In this document: positions 47,764 through 58,700 of the stretch, piece after piece
How the letters are laid out: each line of letters begins with the position of its first letter
How positions within the stretch are numbered: the first letter of the stretch is position 1
Assembly: GCA_006503475.1 (NCBI GenBank)
Contig: RSEH01000206.1
Location: 23,875-87,874 of the forward strand
DNA: 64,000 nt
Direction of reading: 5' to 3'
From: Stentor roeselii
Lineage: Eukaryota > Ciliophora > Heterotrichea > Heterotrichida > Stentoridae
The notes under the pieces: model-generated
The model's input: only the letters and a program-made list of their open reading frames with translations
What the model was told of the DNA's origin: nothing
The model's database searches: none
Position numbers and translations under genes: made by a program

Positions 47764-49437
47764 ATGGAAAACAATCAAATTCCTCATCAGATGGTTCAGA
47801 ATTTGGAAAATTTACAGTTTTTCAGTAATTTTGACTCTGGAAATTTGCATCGTGCTGTTAAAGTTGCGAATAATCAGGTGAGGGTTAAGTAGTTTGAATT
47901 GTTTATTGGAGCGGATGCTAGTCAGAAGGGGTTTAGTCATTATCGCATTTGGTTTTACTTTGGGATTCGTGGGATGAGGAAGGGAAGTTATAAGTTTACT
48001 ATTATGAATGTTAGTGGGTGCAAGTTGTTTACGAGTAGTTGTTATAGACCTGTTTTTAGAATCATTCCTGCACAGAATGATTGGCAACGTATTCCTACTT
48101 CACCTACTTGTGTGCAGGTTTATTCAAGTAATTTTAGGTATTCTTGGGGATTTGAGTATATTGGAGGAGAAAATGATGTCTTTTTTGCCTTGGCCCCTCC
48201 GTACTCCTACGACCATCTAATGAAAAGTCTAGACCTATACGAGAGCCTTACCCCTCCAGACACTGTATTCTACCGAGAAGTTCTAACCCGAAGTCTCGAC
48301 AACAAAGACATCGAGTTGCTTACAATATCCCATCGAAAGAACTTTTCCTCTGACCGAGAAGACAAAAAAGCCGGTATTTTCCCCACAACCTACCCAAGAT
48401 GTTTCAAACCTCTGAAGCCAATAATATTTATCAGTTCGCGAGTGCATCCAGGCGAAACGCCAGCGAGTTACATGTTAGACTCCTTAATCCAAACCCTTCT
48501 CTCAAAAGACCCTCGAGCGACAGTGCTAAGAACTCAATTCGTCTTTAAAATAGTCCCAATGTTAAACCCCGATGGCGTCATCAGAGGTCACTTTCGAGTT
48601 GATCAAAACGGAATAAACCTTAACCGTTGTTATGCCTTTCCCAGCATGTTAGACCAACCGAGTATCTTCGCAGTCAAGGAGTACATCGAAAGTGTTCTTT
48701 TCGCTAATGTCTGTTTTTATCTAGACCTTCATGCACATGCCTCTAAAAAAAGCTGCTTCGTGTTTGGGAATTGTTTAGAAGGGCAGAGAGCTCAGGACAT
48801 TGAAGTTTTTGGAAAACTTTTAGAAATCAATTCTGGGTTTTTTGATTATCAGGATAGTGACTTCACGGAAAAAAATATGACGGCTAAGGACCCGAAAGAT
48901 CATCATTCGAAGGAAGGAAGTGGACGTGTCGCGTTTTATAAGAGCATTGATCTTACTCATAGTTATACTGTTGAGTCTTCGTATTTTATTCAGAAACCTT
49001 TGCATGTTGTTCCACCTTTGGTCAATGTCAAGACTGCCAAAAGAACTGCTGAGTTTCCTTATAGTGAAAAACATCTGGTGCAGGTTTATAATAGACAGAT
49101 GTTTATTGATATTTCTTTTGGAATAGTTTCTTCTATTTTAGATATTTTCAAATTCAACCCTTTTAGTCGCTTGCCTTCTACTGAGTATAAAAATATTGAG
49201 AATTTAAAGGAAGTCATTAATAATTATCGCAAGTTTAAAAAGTTCAAGATTAGGAAAAGTCATTCAAAAGTTGAGTTTCAGAGACTACAAAGTGAAAAAG
49301 CTCAGGAAATTAAAAAAGTGAAACTTCCTGTTTTGATTCAGGGGCAGTCTGAAAGAAATAATGATGGGTTGAAAACTTTAGTTCCTAGGCATAGGTCAAA
49401 TTTCAAGAATAATTATCGACCGAAGACTATGGTTTAA
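47764..49437 (+). CDS. AGBL5: Cytosolic carboxypeptidase CCP5/AGBL5-like (tubulin deglutamylase)
   Basis: M14D metallocarboxypeptidase, 552 aa from exons 47764-47877 and 47893-49437. CCP5 removes branch-point and other glutamates from tubulin. Motifs: FDSGNLHRAV in exon 1, HYRIWFYFGI, zinc ligands in SSRVHPGETPASYM and YLDLHAHASKKSC, MLNPDGVIRG and the general-base region HSYTVESSYF. SEKNM-type motif FTEKNMTAKDPKDHHSKEGSGR is CCP5-specific in my recollection. The exon 1 residues are essential to the family N-domain and come only from splicing. Transcription direction and a 14-nt gap link it to the Tim44-like gene, without evident functional relation. Confidence 0.9.
47878..47892 (+). other. 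15-nt intron of CCP5
   Basis: gtgagggttaagtag; joins AAT CAG to TTT GAA. Adenine at position 10. Confidence 0.92.
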
Positions 49438-49598
49438 TACACATGTTTTATAATGCATAGAGAAAAGTGAAGGACTTAGGAAATATTATATAATTATAAG
49501 GTTAGAAAATATTTTGTATCGTCATTGTGAAAAAAATAACTTTTCTTATAGTTTTTAGTTATTTTATCATATCGCCTGCTTTGAAAAAGTAGTAATAA

Positions 49599-51146
49599 AT
49601 GGAAGAGTCTATTTGTCAGGTCTGCAAGGTCAATCAAGCTTCCTTAATATGTAAATGTGCAAATATTCTATTGTGTGAACTTTGTTTAGGATCGCATATT
49701 ATGCAGATCATTCCAGGTAAGCACCGACCAGTTAAATTAAACACAGGATCATCAGACCCACAAAGAAACTCAGCCTCTTTCGACCTAGAATCCGTGATCC
49801 ACTCAAAACTAACAAACGAGCTTTTAGAACTCGAAGAATTCCGAAAGCTATCCCTTCAAAAAGTCTCAGAGTTACTTCAACGTGCAGAGCAAGAACTTCT
49901 AGAAACAGCTCAAAGAGTGATGATAAGTCTAAACGATTTATGCGAGATAGCCCACCGCGACATATCCTCAGCAATATCTCTAATAAATTTCCGAGACACT
50001 TCAAACAACTACATCTTAAACATGTTCAAATCCTGTAAATCAGCTGAAGAAGTTCGAAATCTTGGAATAATCCACAAAAGTTTAATCTACGTGCCTTTCA
50101 ACGTCGTTGAAATAATAAACTCTTCAATTTGTTTCAACCTGCAAATAACTCAAAGTCCTTCAGAGATTGACTTAAAAGGTGAAAATCTTCAGAAACTAAC
50201 ATTTGGACTGAGTCCTTCTCAACAAAACTTTAAAGTTAAGGCCTCAGAGCAGAATACCGCAAGTCCTTCAGTTAAACGTTCGATAAGTAACATCGAGGTG
50301 GAACTAGTCAACAAAAGAGTGATCGTCGAGCGGTCGATCACTGAAATTCTCGAACGACATGAAAACCCCAGCTTATTACCAGGAAACATTCCAAGAATCA
50401 TTTATTATTTCATGCCAGGGACTAACCGAATCGTCTGGTTTAACGCCGAAGACTCTTCTTTTCACGATATCCAGATACACGACAGGATCTTCTTTAAAGA
50501 CTCTGCCTGGAGTTTATGTGAAGGCAACAAAATAATGAACACTGGAGGATGCGAGTTTCAAGTAAAAGACTCTGTCTTTTTATTCAACCTTGAAACAAGA
50601 ACTGAAATAAAAGCACCTAGTCTTCCTAATAGAAGATGTAAACATGCTCAAGTCGCTCTTGGAAAGTTTGTTTATGTTGTTGGAGGCCTTTCGAAAAAAG
50701 GAAGTTTGAAAAGTGTTGATAAATTTAATTTGGAATCAGGAAAATGGAGAAAAGCTGGAAATTTAAGCTTTCCTCGGGAACACCCTGGGTGTTGCACACA
50801 TGATGGAAAGATTTATATTGTGGGAGGTGTTGGGTGTAGTGCTGTTGAAATTTATAACCCGATTAGTAAGAAGTTCTTTTTGCTTAATTTAAAGACTCCG
50901 AGCCCTGGAAGGAATTGTTTGTTTAGTTATGATGATTGTATTTTGATTTTAGCTGGGGAAAGTTTGATGAAATTTATTCCTAGGTCGATGAGTATCATTG
51001 AGAAAGGAAAAGTAGAGAGTTTTGATTGGAATATGAGTGGAGATCCTTATGTGATGGACAATAACTGTTTTTTTTTCTATATTGATCAAGTTTTTCAATT
51101 AAGTATTTCTGATTGTGTTGTCAGTTGTGTTGGTAAAGCACCTTGA
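49599..51146 (+). CDS. B-box-like/kelch-repeat protein, 515 aa
   Basis: N-terminal Cys/His cluster (CQVCKVNQASLICKCANILLC then H and CKH-like ligands) resembles a B-box finger. A coiled-coil segment (about 65-130) follows, then kelch repeats from about residue 275 to the end (YYFMPGTNRIVWF, HAQVALGKFVYVVGGL, CTHDGKIYIVGGVG), which should form a beta propeller. Such B-box/coiled-coil/kelch proteins are common in ciliates and may act as substrate adaptors. It ends in TGA, supporting the standard code. Confidence 0.75.
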   Translation: MEESICQVCKVNQASLICKCANILLCELCLGSHIMQIIPGKHRPVKLNTGSSDPQRNSASFDLESVIHSKLTNELLELEEFRKLSLQKVSELLQRAEQELLETAQRVMISLNDLCEIAHRDISSAISLINFRDTSNNYILNMFKSCKSAEEVRNLGIIHKSLIYVPFNVVEIINSSICFNLQITQSPSEIDLKGENLQKLTFGLSPSQQNFKVKASEQNTASPSVKRSISNIEVELVNKRVIVERSITEILERHENPSLLPGNIPRIIYYFMPGTNRIVWFNAEDSSFHDIQIHDRIFFKDSAWSLCEGNKIMNTGGCEFQVKDSVFLFNLETRTEIKAPSLPNRRCKHAQVALGKFVYVVGGLSKKGSLKSVDKFNLESGKWRKAGNLSFPREHPGCCTHDGKIYIVGGVGCSAVEIYNPISKKFFLLNLKTPSPGRNCLFSYDDCILILAGESLMKFIPRSMSIIEKGKVESFDWNMSGDPYVMDNNCFFFYIDQVFQLSISDCVVSCVGKAP

Positions 51147-51238
51147 GCTGTGTAAAATGAACTTTAGAGGGTTTTTTATTTACTAGGATTTGTTTTTATT
51201 AAGATGATTAGCTAACTCTTTCTATTTATCGATTCACA

Positions 51239-51991
51239 TTAACCTAGTCTATAACCTCTGCCGGCAAAAGGATTGTTTCGGGGAGCTTCTCTTGGTTGTT
51301 CTCTTGCAGGTCTGGCAACTCTCACATACCCTGAAATCTTCCGCTCAGCGAACTCGACAAGCCAAACGAACCACCCAGGAGGACTCAAAAGGTCGTATCC
51401 GTACTTTTCGGGGACACTTTCCTTCACAAAAAAGATGAGTTCTCCAAGAGCCAAGCCAATCAACTCTCCTAAAATCGACTGTCCGGAAAGCAGTCTAAAC
51501 CCAAGAATGACAAATGGAAGATAAAGTCCCTGAACCTGAAATCCCCACAAAAGCGTGTAAATCCTTTCAGGTTCATAACGACACCCAATATAAAGAAAGC
51601 TGAAAACCAATACTTCTCCCAATAAATACACCACAAAAAGCCAAGCACAAAAGACAATAATCAAAACTTCACAAAAAATCAGCCAATAAAAGCTTTTCGG
51701 GTTATTCAAAAACATAGGCATGAGTTCCAATGTCCTAGTCGAAATCACTCTACTTAAAACTTACAGAAAAGCCATATCAAAAAGCCAATTGAATCCAAAC
51801 TTTCCAAAAAATCCAAAAGCAGTGAAAATTCGCCAAACCTGGAAATGTTTGATGACCTCATCAGAGATGAACACAACCGAGTAAGGGCTGAACACATTTA
51901 AAGAAACCAGAATTGTTATAACTGATGTTGCTGCCAGGTAGTTGCGAGTCACAGGAGGCAAAGAGTAAAACCACGTGTTGATATCAGTCAT
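51239..51991 (-). CDS. DERL1: Derlin-1-like ER-associated degradation protein
   Basis: Derlins form part of the ER retrotranslocation channel in ERAD. Exons 51991-51765 and 51749-51239 join across a 15-nt intron to 245 aa. The N-terminus (INTWFYSLPPVTRNYLAAT and FQVWRIFTAF) and the segments YLPFVILGF and GELIGLALGELIFF match the Derlin/rhomboid-like core, with several membrane helices. It ends in GRGYRLG, close to the animal Derlin-1 end (GQGFRLG). The rhomboid catalytic Ser/His are not expected and not seen. Length is normal. Confidence 0.9.
51750..51764 (-). other. 15-nt intron of Derlin
   Basis: On minus gtaagttttaagtag; joins TTT CT to A GTG ATT. Adenine at position 10. Confidence 0.92.
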
Positions 51992-52022
51992 TTTTATTCA
52001 ATTTCTAACTATTTACAAACCT

Positions 52023-52544
52023 CTAAACTTTTGTAGTCGAATAAGGAGATATCGAACGCACTGGCTTCCCAAGGGTTCTTTTCGCTGGAATTCTACTTTG
52101 ATGTAACCCTCCTGTTGTAATATTCGTTATTTTCACTTTACTTTCACGATTTTCCTTTAAAACCGTGCCAAAGTCCTCAGCTGCTAAAAGCTTCCTCATC
52201 CTATTAAGCAAAAAATCTTTTTCCTCACATTCTTTTTTTAACTTCTGAATTTCCAGGACCAAAGCCGCGCTTTTTTCATTTTCCAGGATTTTCTGTTGTG
52301 CTAAAATTTTAGAAATTTCTGAATTTTTCTCTGTTTTCAGTTTTTCGTTTTCTTTTTTTAGTCGTTCTCGGTCCTCGTTGACGATTTCGAGTTGTGCTTT
52401 GAGTTCGTTAAGCTGACTGTTGATCACCGACGAGTTGAGTCGGTCAGATTCAGTTTCGCTGAGAAGGGAAAAGTTGCAGAACTCGAGGTTTCTAGGCGAA
52501 ATGGGAATGTTGAGTGAAAACCTTGTATGAGAAGTCGTTTCCAT
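52023..52544 (-). CDS. Hypothetical coiled-coil protein, 173 aa
   Basis: A helical region from about residue 35 to 125 with Lys/Glu heptads (RERLKKENEKLKTEKNSE) forms a probable coiled coil; both ends are Ser/Thr-rich. No known domain. It starts 42 nt from the divergent Sfi1-like gene (using that gene's ATG at 52587), so the two may share a promoter region. Confidence 0.7.
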   Translation of the reverse strand: METTSHTRFSLNIPISPRNLEFCNFSLLSETESDRLNSSVINSQLNELKAQLEIVNEDRERLKKENEKLKTEKNSEISKILAQQKILENEKSAALVLEIQKLKKECEEKDFLLNRMRKLLAAEDFGTVLKENRESKVKITNITTGGLHQSRIPAKRTLGKPVRSISPYSTTKV

Positions 52545-52586
52545 AGTTTAACTGAATTATTTAAACCTTACAAGACTTACATAAAA

Positions 52587-54164
52587 ATGAGGGTTTTGAT
52601 CAAACCTATTGAAACTTTGAAAAAACTATTGAAAGACATCACGAATAAGAATAGAAAAGCGCTTAATGATTGGTTTTTCAATGCCAAAGACCAGGACTTG
52701 AAGGACGCTGTGGCTTTGATGAACTCGAAGGAAATGATTGAACTTTACCCGAGACAGCACTTGAAAGAGTACATTAAGTTTGCAAGAAACCTTCTGAAAG
52801 GTGACCTGCCTCATCCTCCGACAGACCTGGACCTATGGTCGGATTTGAACATAAACTACTACAACTTCGCCCAAGGGTCTTACTTGTTGTTCTACAGTCT
52901 TCAAGAAAAAGTCCACCAGAAGCAAAAGACTCTCTTCCGCAAGTGCAGTTTAATGGCAGTGGCACAGAAGTCTTTATTCGCTTCAAGGTCACAACTGGTC
53001 CTTATCAGACATCTGGCGTCATTTTGCAGAATCATCAACTCTAGACTTCTGATAACTTTCAAGTTAAGCCTTAATTCACTTCTGCACTTTTCAGCAGGGT
53101 CTTTGCCGTTGTTTTCATTCAAATCAAAAGCGCAGAATAAGAAGTTGATGACTCGAGTGGTCCGTGAGATGATAAAGAAAGGAAGAGTCAACCTGGAACA
53201 AAGAGCCTTTTGGACCTGGCTCATAATTTATGATGAAAGTCGCTCTAAGACCTTGACTAGTCTTCGAGAGGACTTTTCGCTGTTGCGACTTGTGGCTCAC
53301 AGTGCGAATCTGAGGTACTTCCACTGTTTAAAGGGCAGGTTTGACAGGTGGAGAATGGTGAAGCCGGAACTACCGATTTACTCTTTATTGTCAACCTCGC
53401 CTGATACGCCTTTTCGCAACTCGACAAAGTCAGTCCTTCAATACACTTTTAAAAAAAAGTTGAAAAGAGGACTTTTAGGACTTATCAACTGTGCCTATAG
53501 TCGACTTGATTACTCTTTTAATATTGTGAAAAGATTCGCAGAGACCAGGTCTATTGACCAGTATCGACTTTCACAGTTGTTGTTTATTAAACCTTTCTTG
53601 AAAAATCTAGTCCATGTCCACTCAAAGCGACTGGCTGAGGTCTTTGAAAGATGGAGAGAAGGACTTTATGAGTATGAATATGAAGAAACTGTTGTTACTG
53701 TCTCTAACCAGAAGAAAAACTTTAAAATTTTAGTGAAACCTGCAGTGCCTATTGATTTTTATGATGACTGCAAAAATAACAAGGTGCTTATCAGGAATCT
53801 TGCTCATATCTTGCATCGAAAACTTTACTTTTATTGGACGAAGTGGCTTAAATGTAAGAAAAATGAACTTAATGTTTCGAATGATGCCAGTCTGGACCTG
53901 GCCATGTTTAAACTCCCATTCGCAAGGTTTGAGAAACTTAGAATGATCGTCGCTCACCTGCAGCAGGTCACTGAGGACAGAAAAAACCTTCCTAGAATGA
54001 TTTTAACCTACTGGATGCAAGGAACTAACAAGAGGAACTTGACGATTCAAAAGCTGAAAATCATTTTCCAGAACCAGTTAAAAAACCGAGAAGTGAAAAA
54101 ACACGCTTTTACCGCTTTTCAGATCTGCAACAAGTTCCAGACGGAGTTTACTGACGTTGTTTAG
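52587..54164 (+). CDS. Sfi1-like Trp/Phe-repeat protein (possible centrin binder)
   Basis: 525 aa, basic and almost entirely helical. It has scattered Trp-centred helices (AFWTWLIIYDESRSK, FDRWRMVKPE, FERWREGLYEY, FYWTKWLKCKKN, LTYWMQG) resembling the Sfi1 repeats that bind centrin. Repeat spacing is irregular, so the match is moderate. Centrin-binding proteins make contractile fibres and basal-body linkers in ciliates. The ATG at 52587 is chosen because an upstream in-frame ATG (52527) lies within the divergent gene. The stop is 26 nt from the convergent neighbour. Confidence 0.6.
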   Translation: MRVLIKPIETLKKLLKDITNKNRKALNDWFFNAKDQDLKDAVALMNSKEMIELYPRQHLKEYIKFARNLLKGDLPHPPTDLDLWSDLNINYYNFAQGSYLLFYSLQEKVHQKQKTLFRKCSLMAVAQKSLFASRSQLVLIRHLASFCRIINSRLLITFKLSLNSLLHFSAGSLPLFSFKSKAQNKKLMTRVVREMIKKGRVNLEQRAFWTWLIIYDESRSKTLTSLREDFSLLRLVAHSANLRYFHCLKGRFDRWRMVKPELPIYSLLSTSPDTPFRNSTKSVLQYTFKKKLKRGLLGLINCAYSRLDYSFNIVKRFAETRSIDQYRLSQLLFIKPFLKNLVHVHSKRLAEVFERWREGLYEYEYEETVVTVSNQKKNFKILVKPAVPIDFYDDCKNNKVLIRNLAHILHRKLYFYWTKWLKCKKNELNVSNDASLDLAMFKLPFARFEKLRMIVAHLQQVTEDRKNLPRMILTYWMQGTNKRNLTIQKLKIIFQNQLKNREVKKHAFTAFQICNKFQTEFTDVV

Positions 54165-54190
54165 ACTAGATTAATTTTTCAAGATTAAAA

Positions 54191-55720
54191 CTACTTCAAA
54201 ACCTCATCATTTACTTTTCCTTCTTCTTTCTTCCCAAAGTTCTTCTTCGCCATTTCATAAAGTTCTAAAGTCTTATGAACAACATTCTTCGCTGGACTTG
54301 TTCCTTTTTTAATAATCTTCGGTACAAATGTGCATTCTTCCAGTTCTTTATCTTGTTTCTCTATTTTTTCCTTCTGCGCTTGTTCAGCATGTTTCTTTTT
54401 TTCACCCAAATAATACTCAATTTTCTTCAAAGGTGAAAGTCCTCCAAGTTGTTCATATTTTTTTTTCGCTAAACTTTGAGACTTGCAATTAAGTTGCGGT
54501 GCGAATGAAAAGCCAGAAGTCATGGAATTCGAGGGCTTATGAGAGGGAATTCTTCGGTTTTCATTCAACTTATGAAAATTTTTATGTATTCTCATTTCAA
54601 GGTGAATAGGTAACGCTGTTGCAACAGTTTGGAAGTTAAGTTCTTTGGAAACTACTAAAAAACTGTTTACTACTTGTGAGGCGTAGATACCGAGAAGGGA
54701 CAACAGGCAAGATAAAGTCTTTTCCAATGAAATTTTCTCGGAATTCTGATCATTTATCGTGTTCCAAAGCTTTAACGCTAGAATCGAGTCATCGTCTTTC
54801 AAGAAGCGAAGATTTTTCATCACTACAAGAAAAGAGTCGAAAGAAACTTGAGGAATTTGCAGGTCTTCAATGATTTTTAAGAATTCTTTTGAAAATTTCT
54901 TTGCTAGGACTTGTTGTGACTTGATACTTGTGGTGATTTCGCTGTATTCATCTTTTTCATGGTGAATCGATGCTCTTCGTATTGCGTCTTCGTATAAGTC
55001 TTTGTCGACTTCTGATCTTTTGCGGGTTGGTGACACTTTTCGCTTTGTTGGTGAGTCAGTTTTTGGATTTTCAGTGATTTCAGGTCGTGGTTTGTTCGCT
55101 ATTTTGTAAAGCTGTTCGAATAAAGGTTCTTTTTTTGTTAGAAGCGTGCTGGAAGAGTAAAAATTTTTCATTGGACTTGAAGAAACTGTTCTCACCGACT
55201 TTTCTATCACTGAAGGGCGGAAGTTAGCCTTGCTTGGACTTTCATTGAAAATTTTATCAAGTTCTGCTGAGATTTTTCTCTCGTTTAAAGACTTTTGAGA
55301 GTTTCTTGACCTTTTTAGCTTAACAGGTGAGACTGTAGGTGTGATAAGGACTTCTTCGAATGGTTTGGCTTCAACGACTGGTTCGGGTTCAGCTGTTTGA
55401 GACGTTTCTGGAGGTTCTTGGACTTCAAAGTGTTTTTTATCTTCAGGGTGTTCTTTTGCTTTCTCCTGTTCTTTGATTTCCGCCTGTTCTTCGATTTCCG
55501 CCTGTTCTTTGACTTCCACCTGTTCTTTTATCTCTTCCAAAGGCTCTAAACTACAAAGATCCTTAACCCCTGCCTCTTCAGACTCACGCAAAGGACTCCC
55601 TCGATTTTCCGTCTTTTTATTTACCTTATTCGGTGAACTATTTGAACCTTTAGAATTTTTTTCAGGTTTCACTGGTTTTTTCCCTTTAGCATATAAAAGA
55701 GACGTGCCAGTTTTTTTCAT
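54191..55720 (-). CDS. Hypothetical EF-hand-like cytoskeletal protein, 509 aa
   Basis: The N-terminal third is acidic and repetitive (EIKEQVEVKEQAEIEEQ), the middle is Ser/Pro/Lys-rich, and residues about 275-350 look like a degenerate EF-hand pair (ILALKLWNTINDQNSEKISL). The C-terminal ECTFVPKI motif is found in several protist cytoskeletal proteins, as far as I recall. The stop is convergent with the Sfi1-like gene; the upstream guanylyl cyclase ends 32 nt before its start. Function unknown. Confidence 0.65.
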   Translation of the reverse strand: MKKTGTSLLYAKGKKPVKPEKNSKGSNSSPNKVNKKTENRGSPLRESEEAGVKDLCSLEPLEEIKEQVEVKEQAEIEEQAEIKEQEKAKEHPEDKKHFEVQEPPETSQTAEPEPVVEAKPFEEVLITPTVSPVKLKRSRNSQKSLNERKISAELDKIFNESPSKANFRPSVIEKSVRTVSSSPMKNFYSSSTLLTKKEPLFEQLYKIANKPRPEITENPKTDSPTKRKVSPTRKRSEVDKDLYEDAIRRASIHHEKDEYSEITTSIKSQQVLAKKFSKEFLKIIEDLQIPQVSFDSFLVVMKNLRFLKDDDSILALKLWNTINDQNSEKISLEKTLSCLLSLLGIYASQVVNSFLVVSKELNFQTVATALPIHLEMRIHKNFHKLNENRRIPSHKPSNSMTSGFSFAPQLNCKSQSLAKKKYEQLGGLSPLKKIEYYLGEKKKHAEQAQKEKIEKQDKELEECTFVPKIIKKGTSPAKNVVHKTLELYEMAKKNFGKKEEGKVNDEVLK

Positions 55721-55752
55721 TTTCAGAGAATTAATAAGAATAGAAAATTGAT

Positions 55753-58700
55753 TTACTCATAAACGATACTTTGGATGTCATCACAGTTCAGGAAGAAAGA
55801 CTTTTTGGAAATGCCAAGACTTGAAACTTCCACATCGGCACTTTCTTCGAAAAGAATTCCAGAAATGACTCGACTGCTGATCATTTCTTTTGTATCAATG
55901 GAAACTTTGATTCTACCCTTCTGGCCGTTGCTTTCCATTTTATTAGCAATAAGCACATCAGGTCCCCAGATGTCATATCTCACGATACTAGTTCCGATGA
56001 CTCCAGCGATGACTTCTCCAGTGTGAACACCGATTCTCATCCCAAGCTCTGAAGAGTGTTTTTCATTCTCAGCTTTAATTACTTCAATCATGTGATAAGC
56101 CATTTTGATCACATTTAAACATTCTTGTGAAGGGTTTCTTTGCTTTTTGCCAGTGTAGCCCATCACCACGTAGCAGTCTCCAATCGTGTGAACCTTGTAA
56201 ACATCGTACTCGACACACAAATTGTCGAATTGCGTGAAAAGGTTTGAAAGCATCTGAACGATTTCATTTGGAGTCTTTCGCGAACTCCAGTCAGTGAACC
56301 CGACAATATCCGCAAAAATCAAAGTGACTCCTTTGAGTCGATCTGTGATAACCTGATCATTTTCCAAGTTATCTAAAACATGAGGAGGCATCATCTGGAC
56401 TAGAAGATCTTCTGTTTCTTTCAATTCTTTATCAGCGAGTGCTTTCAAGTTGAAGTTAGTTCTTTCGTATTTTTCTTGAAGGTACTTTGATTTTATGTGG
56501 ATTACTACAAAGCCTGCTGCCAAAATTGCATTTGAGAAGTGAAGGATGAAATTATCGTAGAAATAAGAGAGAGTCACCCAGAGAATCAACATTGAAGATG
56601 CTGAGATTATGATTGGAAGTAGAGGATTTCGAAGTACTTGTGATAAAAGCATCAGGATGTAAACCATTTCTAAACCGATTAAGTTGTCAGGAGTTTCAGT
56701 CTTGCTGACTATCAGAAGAAGAAGCACCAGGTACATCAGCAGCCCGACCAACAGGAAGACAAACATGAAGTACCTTTTGAAATACAAGTATTTGTAAAAT
56801 AAAGCCATCAGTGAAAGGCATAAAAGGACTATCGACCTAACAACTACTGGACTCGAACTACTTTCTTCAATCGTTGTCAAACTGATCACATTTAAAACCA
56901 GCAGAATTGAAAAAGTCACAATCGACACAAGAATCGACACAAAAACACTGAAAAAGTCTTTAGAGAGATTCTGACTTCGAAAAGCAGACTCATGTTCATC
57001 ACACTCACTGTTGATCTTGAAGATGCTCGGCGTGTTGCTGATCATTTTCTCTTTAAAGTTCTTTTTAAACATCATATCTTTCCAGGTCCTTGACCTTCGA
57101 GTTAAATCACGTCGGGGCTGTTCTGAGTCGCTTTGCATTGATTTTTCTGACAAGAAACTCAGACAACTTGAATGGATTTTTCCGATACCTGCTCCATTTG
57201 ACACTCCTCCTGCGAAGTCTGAGTTAGTTTGACTTGATTCAGAGACGATGTAAGTGTTTAAAGTCCCTTTTCCTTTTGCTTCAACGGACTTGGGAATAAA
57301 ATGATATTCGTGGTATCCTCGAATCAACTCGAATGTACTTGATGAGATTTGGATTGAGTTGTAGGATTCTAATGTTGAACACATTCGACTTGCTGTGTTC
57401 ACTGTGTCGCCAACTAAGGAAAATTGAGGCTTGTGCTGGCCGACTACTCCGGCACTCACTGGACCACTGTTTATACCGATTTTTACTTGAAGCTTGTTAT
57501 CGTTTTTTAATTGGATTTCGGAGATTTCTTGGAGAATTGATAATGCGAACTCCACTCCTCTTCTACCGTGGTTTTCTTTTCGTAGGTGGGGGGGTAGGTC
57601 TTTGTCTGAATCTTTCAATCCAGCACAAGCCATATAAGTTTTCCCAACAGTTTCAATTTTCGTAACTCCAGTACTTTCACAAAGTGAATCAAACCTACTA
57701 AACACCGTATCAAGAAACCTAGTAAGTTCAAAAGGTTTATATTCTTTACAAATCTTCTCAAACTGTCCAATATCACAAAAAATAATAGTGACCTCAGCCT
57801 GACTTTCAGCGATATACCTGCACCCATCTTTAACTCGGTTCTTCACAAAGGGTGGCAGCATGATACTTAAAATAGAATTAGTTTTCTCAATACTGGACTT
57901 AAACTTATTAATAAGTTCATATTCAGTCCTAAGAGACTTTTCACTGTAATATCCTTGAATGGCAGTGATGAAAGTAATCGAAGTAATCAAAACAATAGCT
58001 GAAATCGTGTGAACAGCAGCGAATCCTGAATCATACTTGTAAGAAAACTCATACGAAACACTTATCACAAACAAAAATACGTTTAAAATACTCACAAGGA
58101 CCATACTCGAATAATGCACACTTAACACCAAGAATATCAAAGACGGAGCCAAGGCAGTTACCAAGAAACTCGTATTTTTATGAACTATTTCCAAAGCAAA
58201 CTTCGACAAAAGCGCGATTAAAATAGCGATGCAAGTATAAACCCGATAGTGTTTCTGAAAAAACCTAGTAAACAAAAAGAACAAAAACAAGCAAGCCCCA
58301 GCAAGTAAAACAATCCTTCCTAATGTGAACCCGATTCCAGAGTGAAAAACAGTTTCTCCTAAAATAATCCAAATAACAAGCAAAGTAATGACAACAGCGC
58401 AAGTGACTTTAAACTCAGTCAAATGTTCCCCAATGTAATTCTCAGCGTACTTTGTCTCTATATGAAGCAAGTCAAAGCTCATCGAATATTTCGAAGTCTT
58501 GAACTTGAGTTGCTCAAGTTTTGACTTCCAACTGTTGGAAGACTTGTAAATATCTGCAAGTCGGTCTTTAAACCAGTACAATTTTGTTTCATCAGTCGTG
58601 ATGTTGTAGTTCGACTTGATCAGTTCAATGTAAGACGAGTTGAACAGCTCTTGGTAGGTGTTGTAAGCCAGAACTGGAACTATGCAGGCAAGACTCGTGA

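Noticed and set aside
51147-51160. UGA read as Trp at the kelch gene end
   Set aside because: Would add only three residues before TAA, and other genes also terminate naturally in TGA, so recoding is not needed.
52527-52586. Upstream in-frame ATG for the Sfi1-like gene
   Set aside because: Overlaps the divergent coiled-coil gene start.
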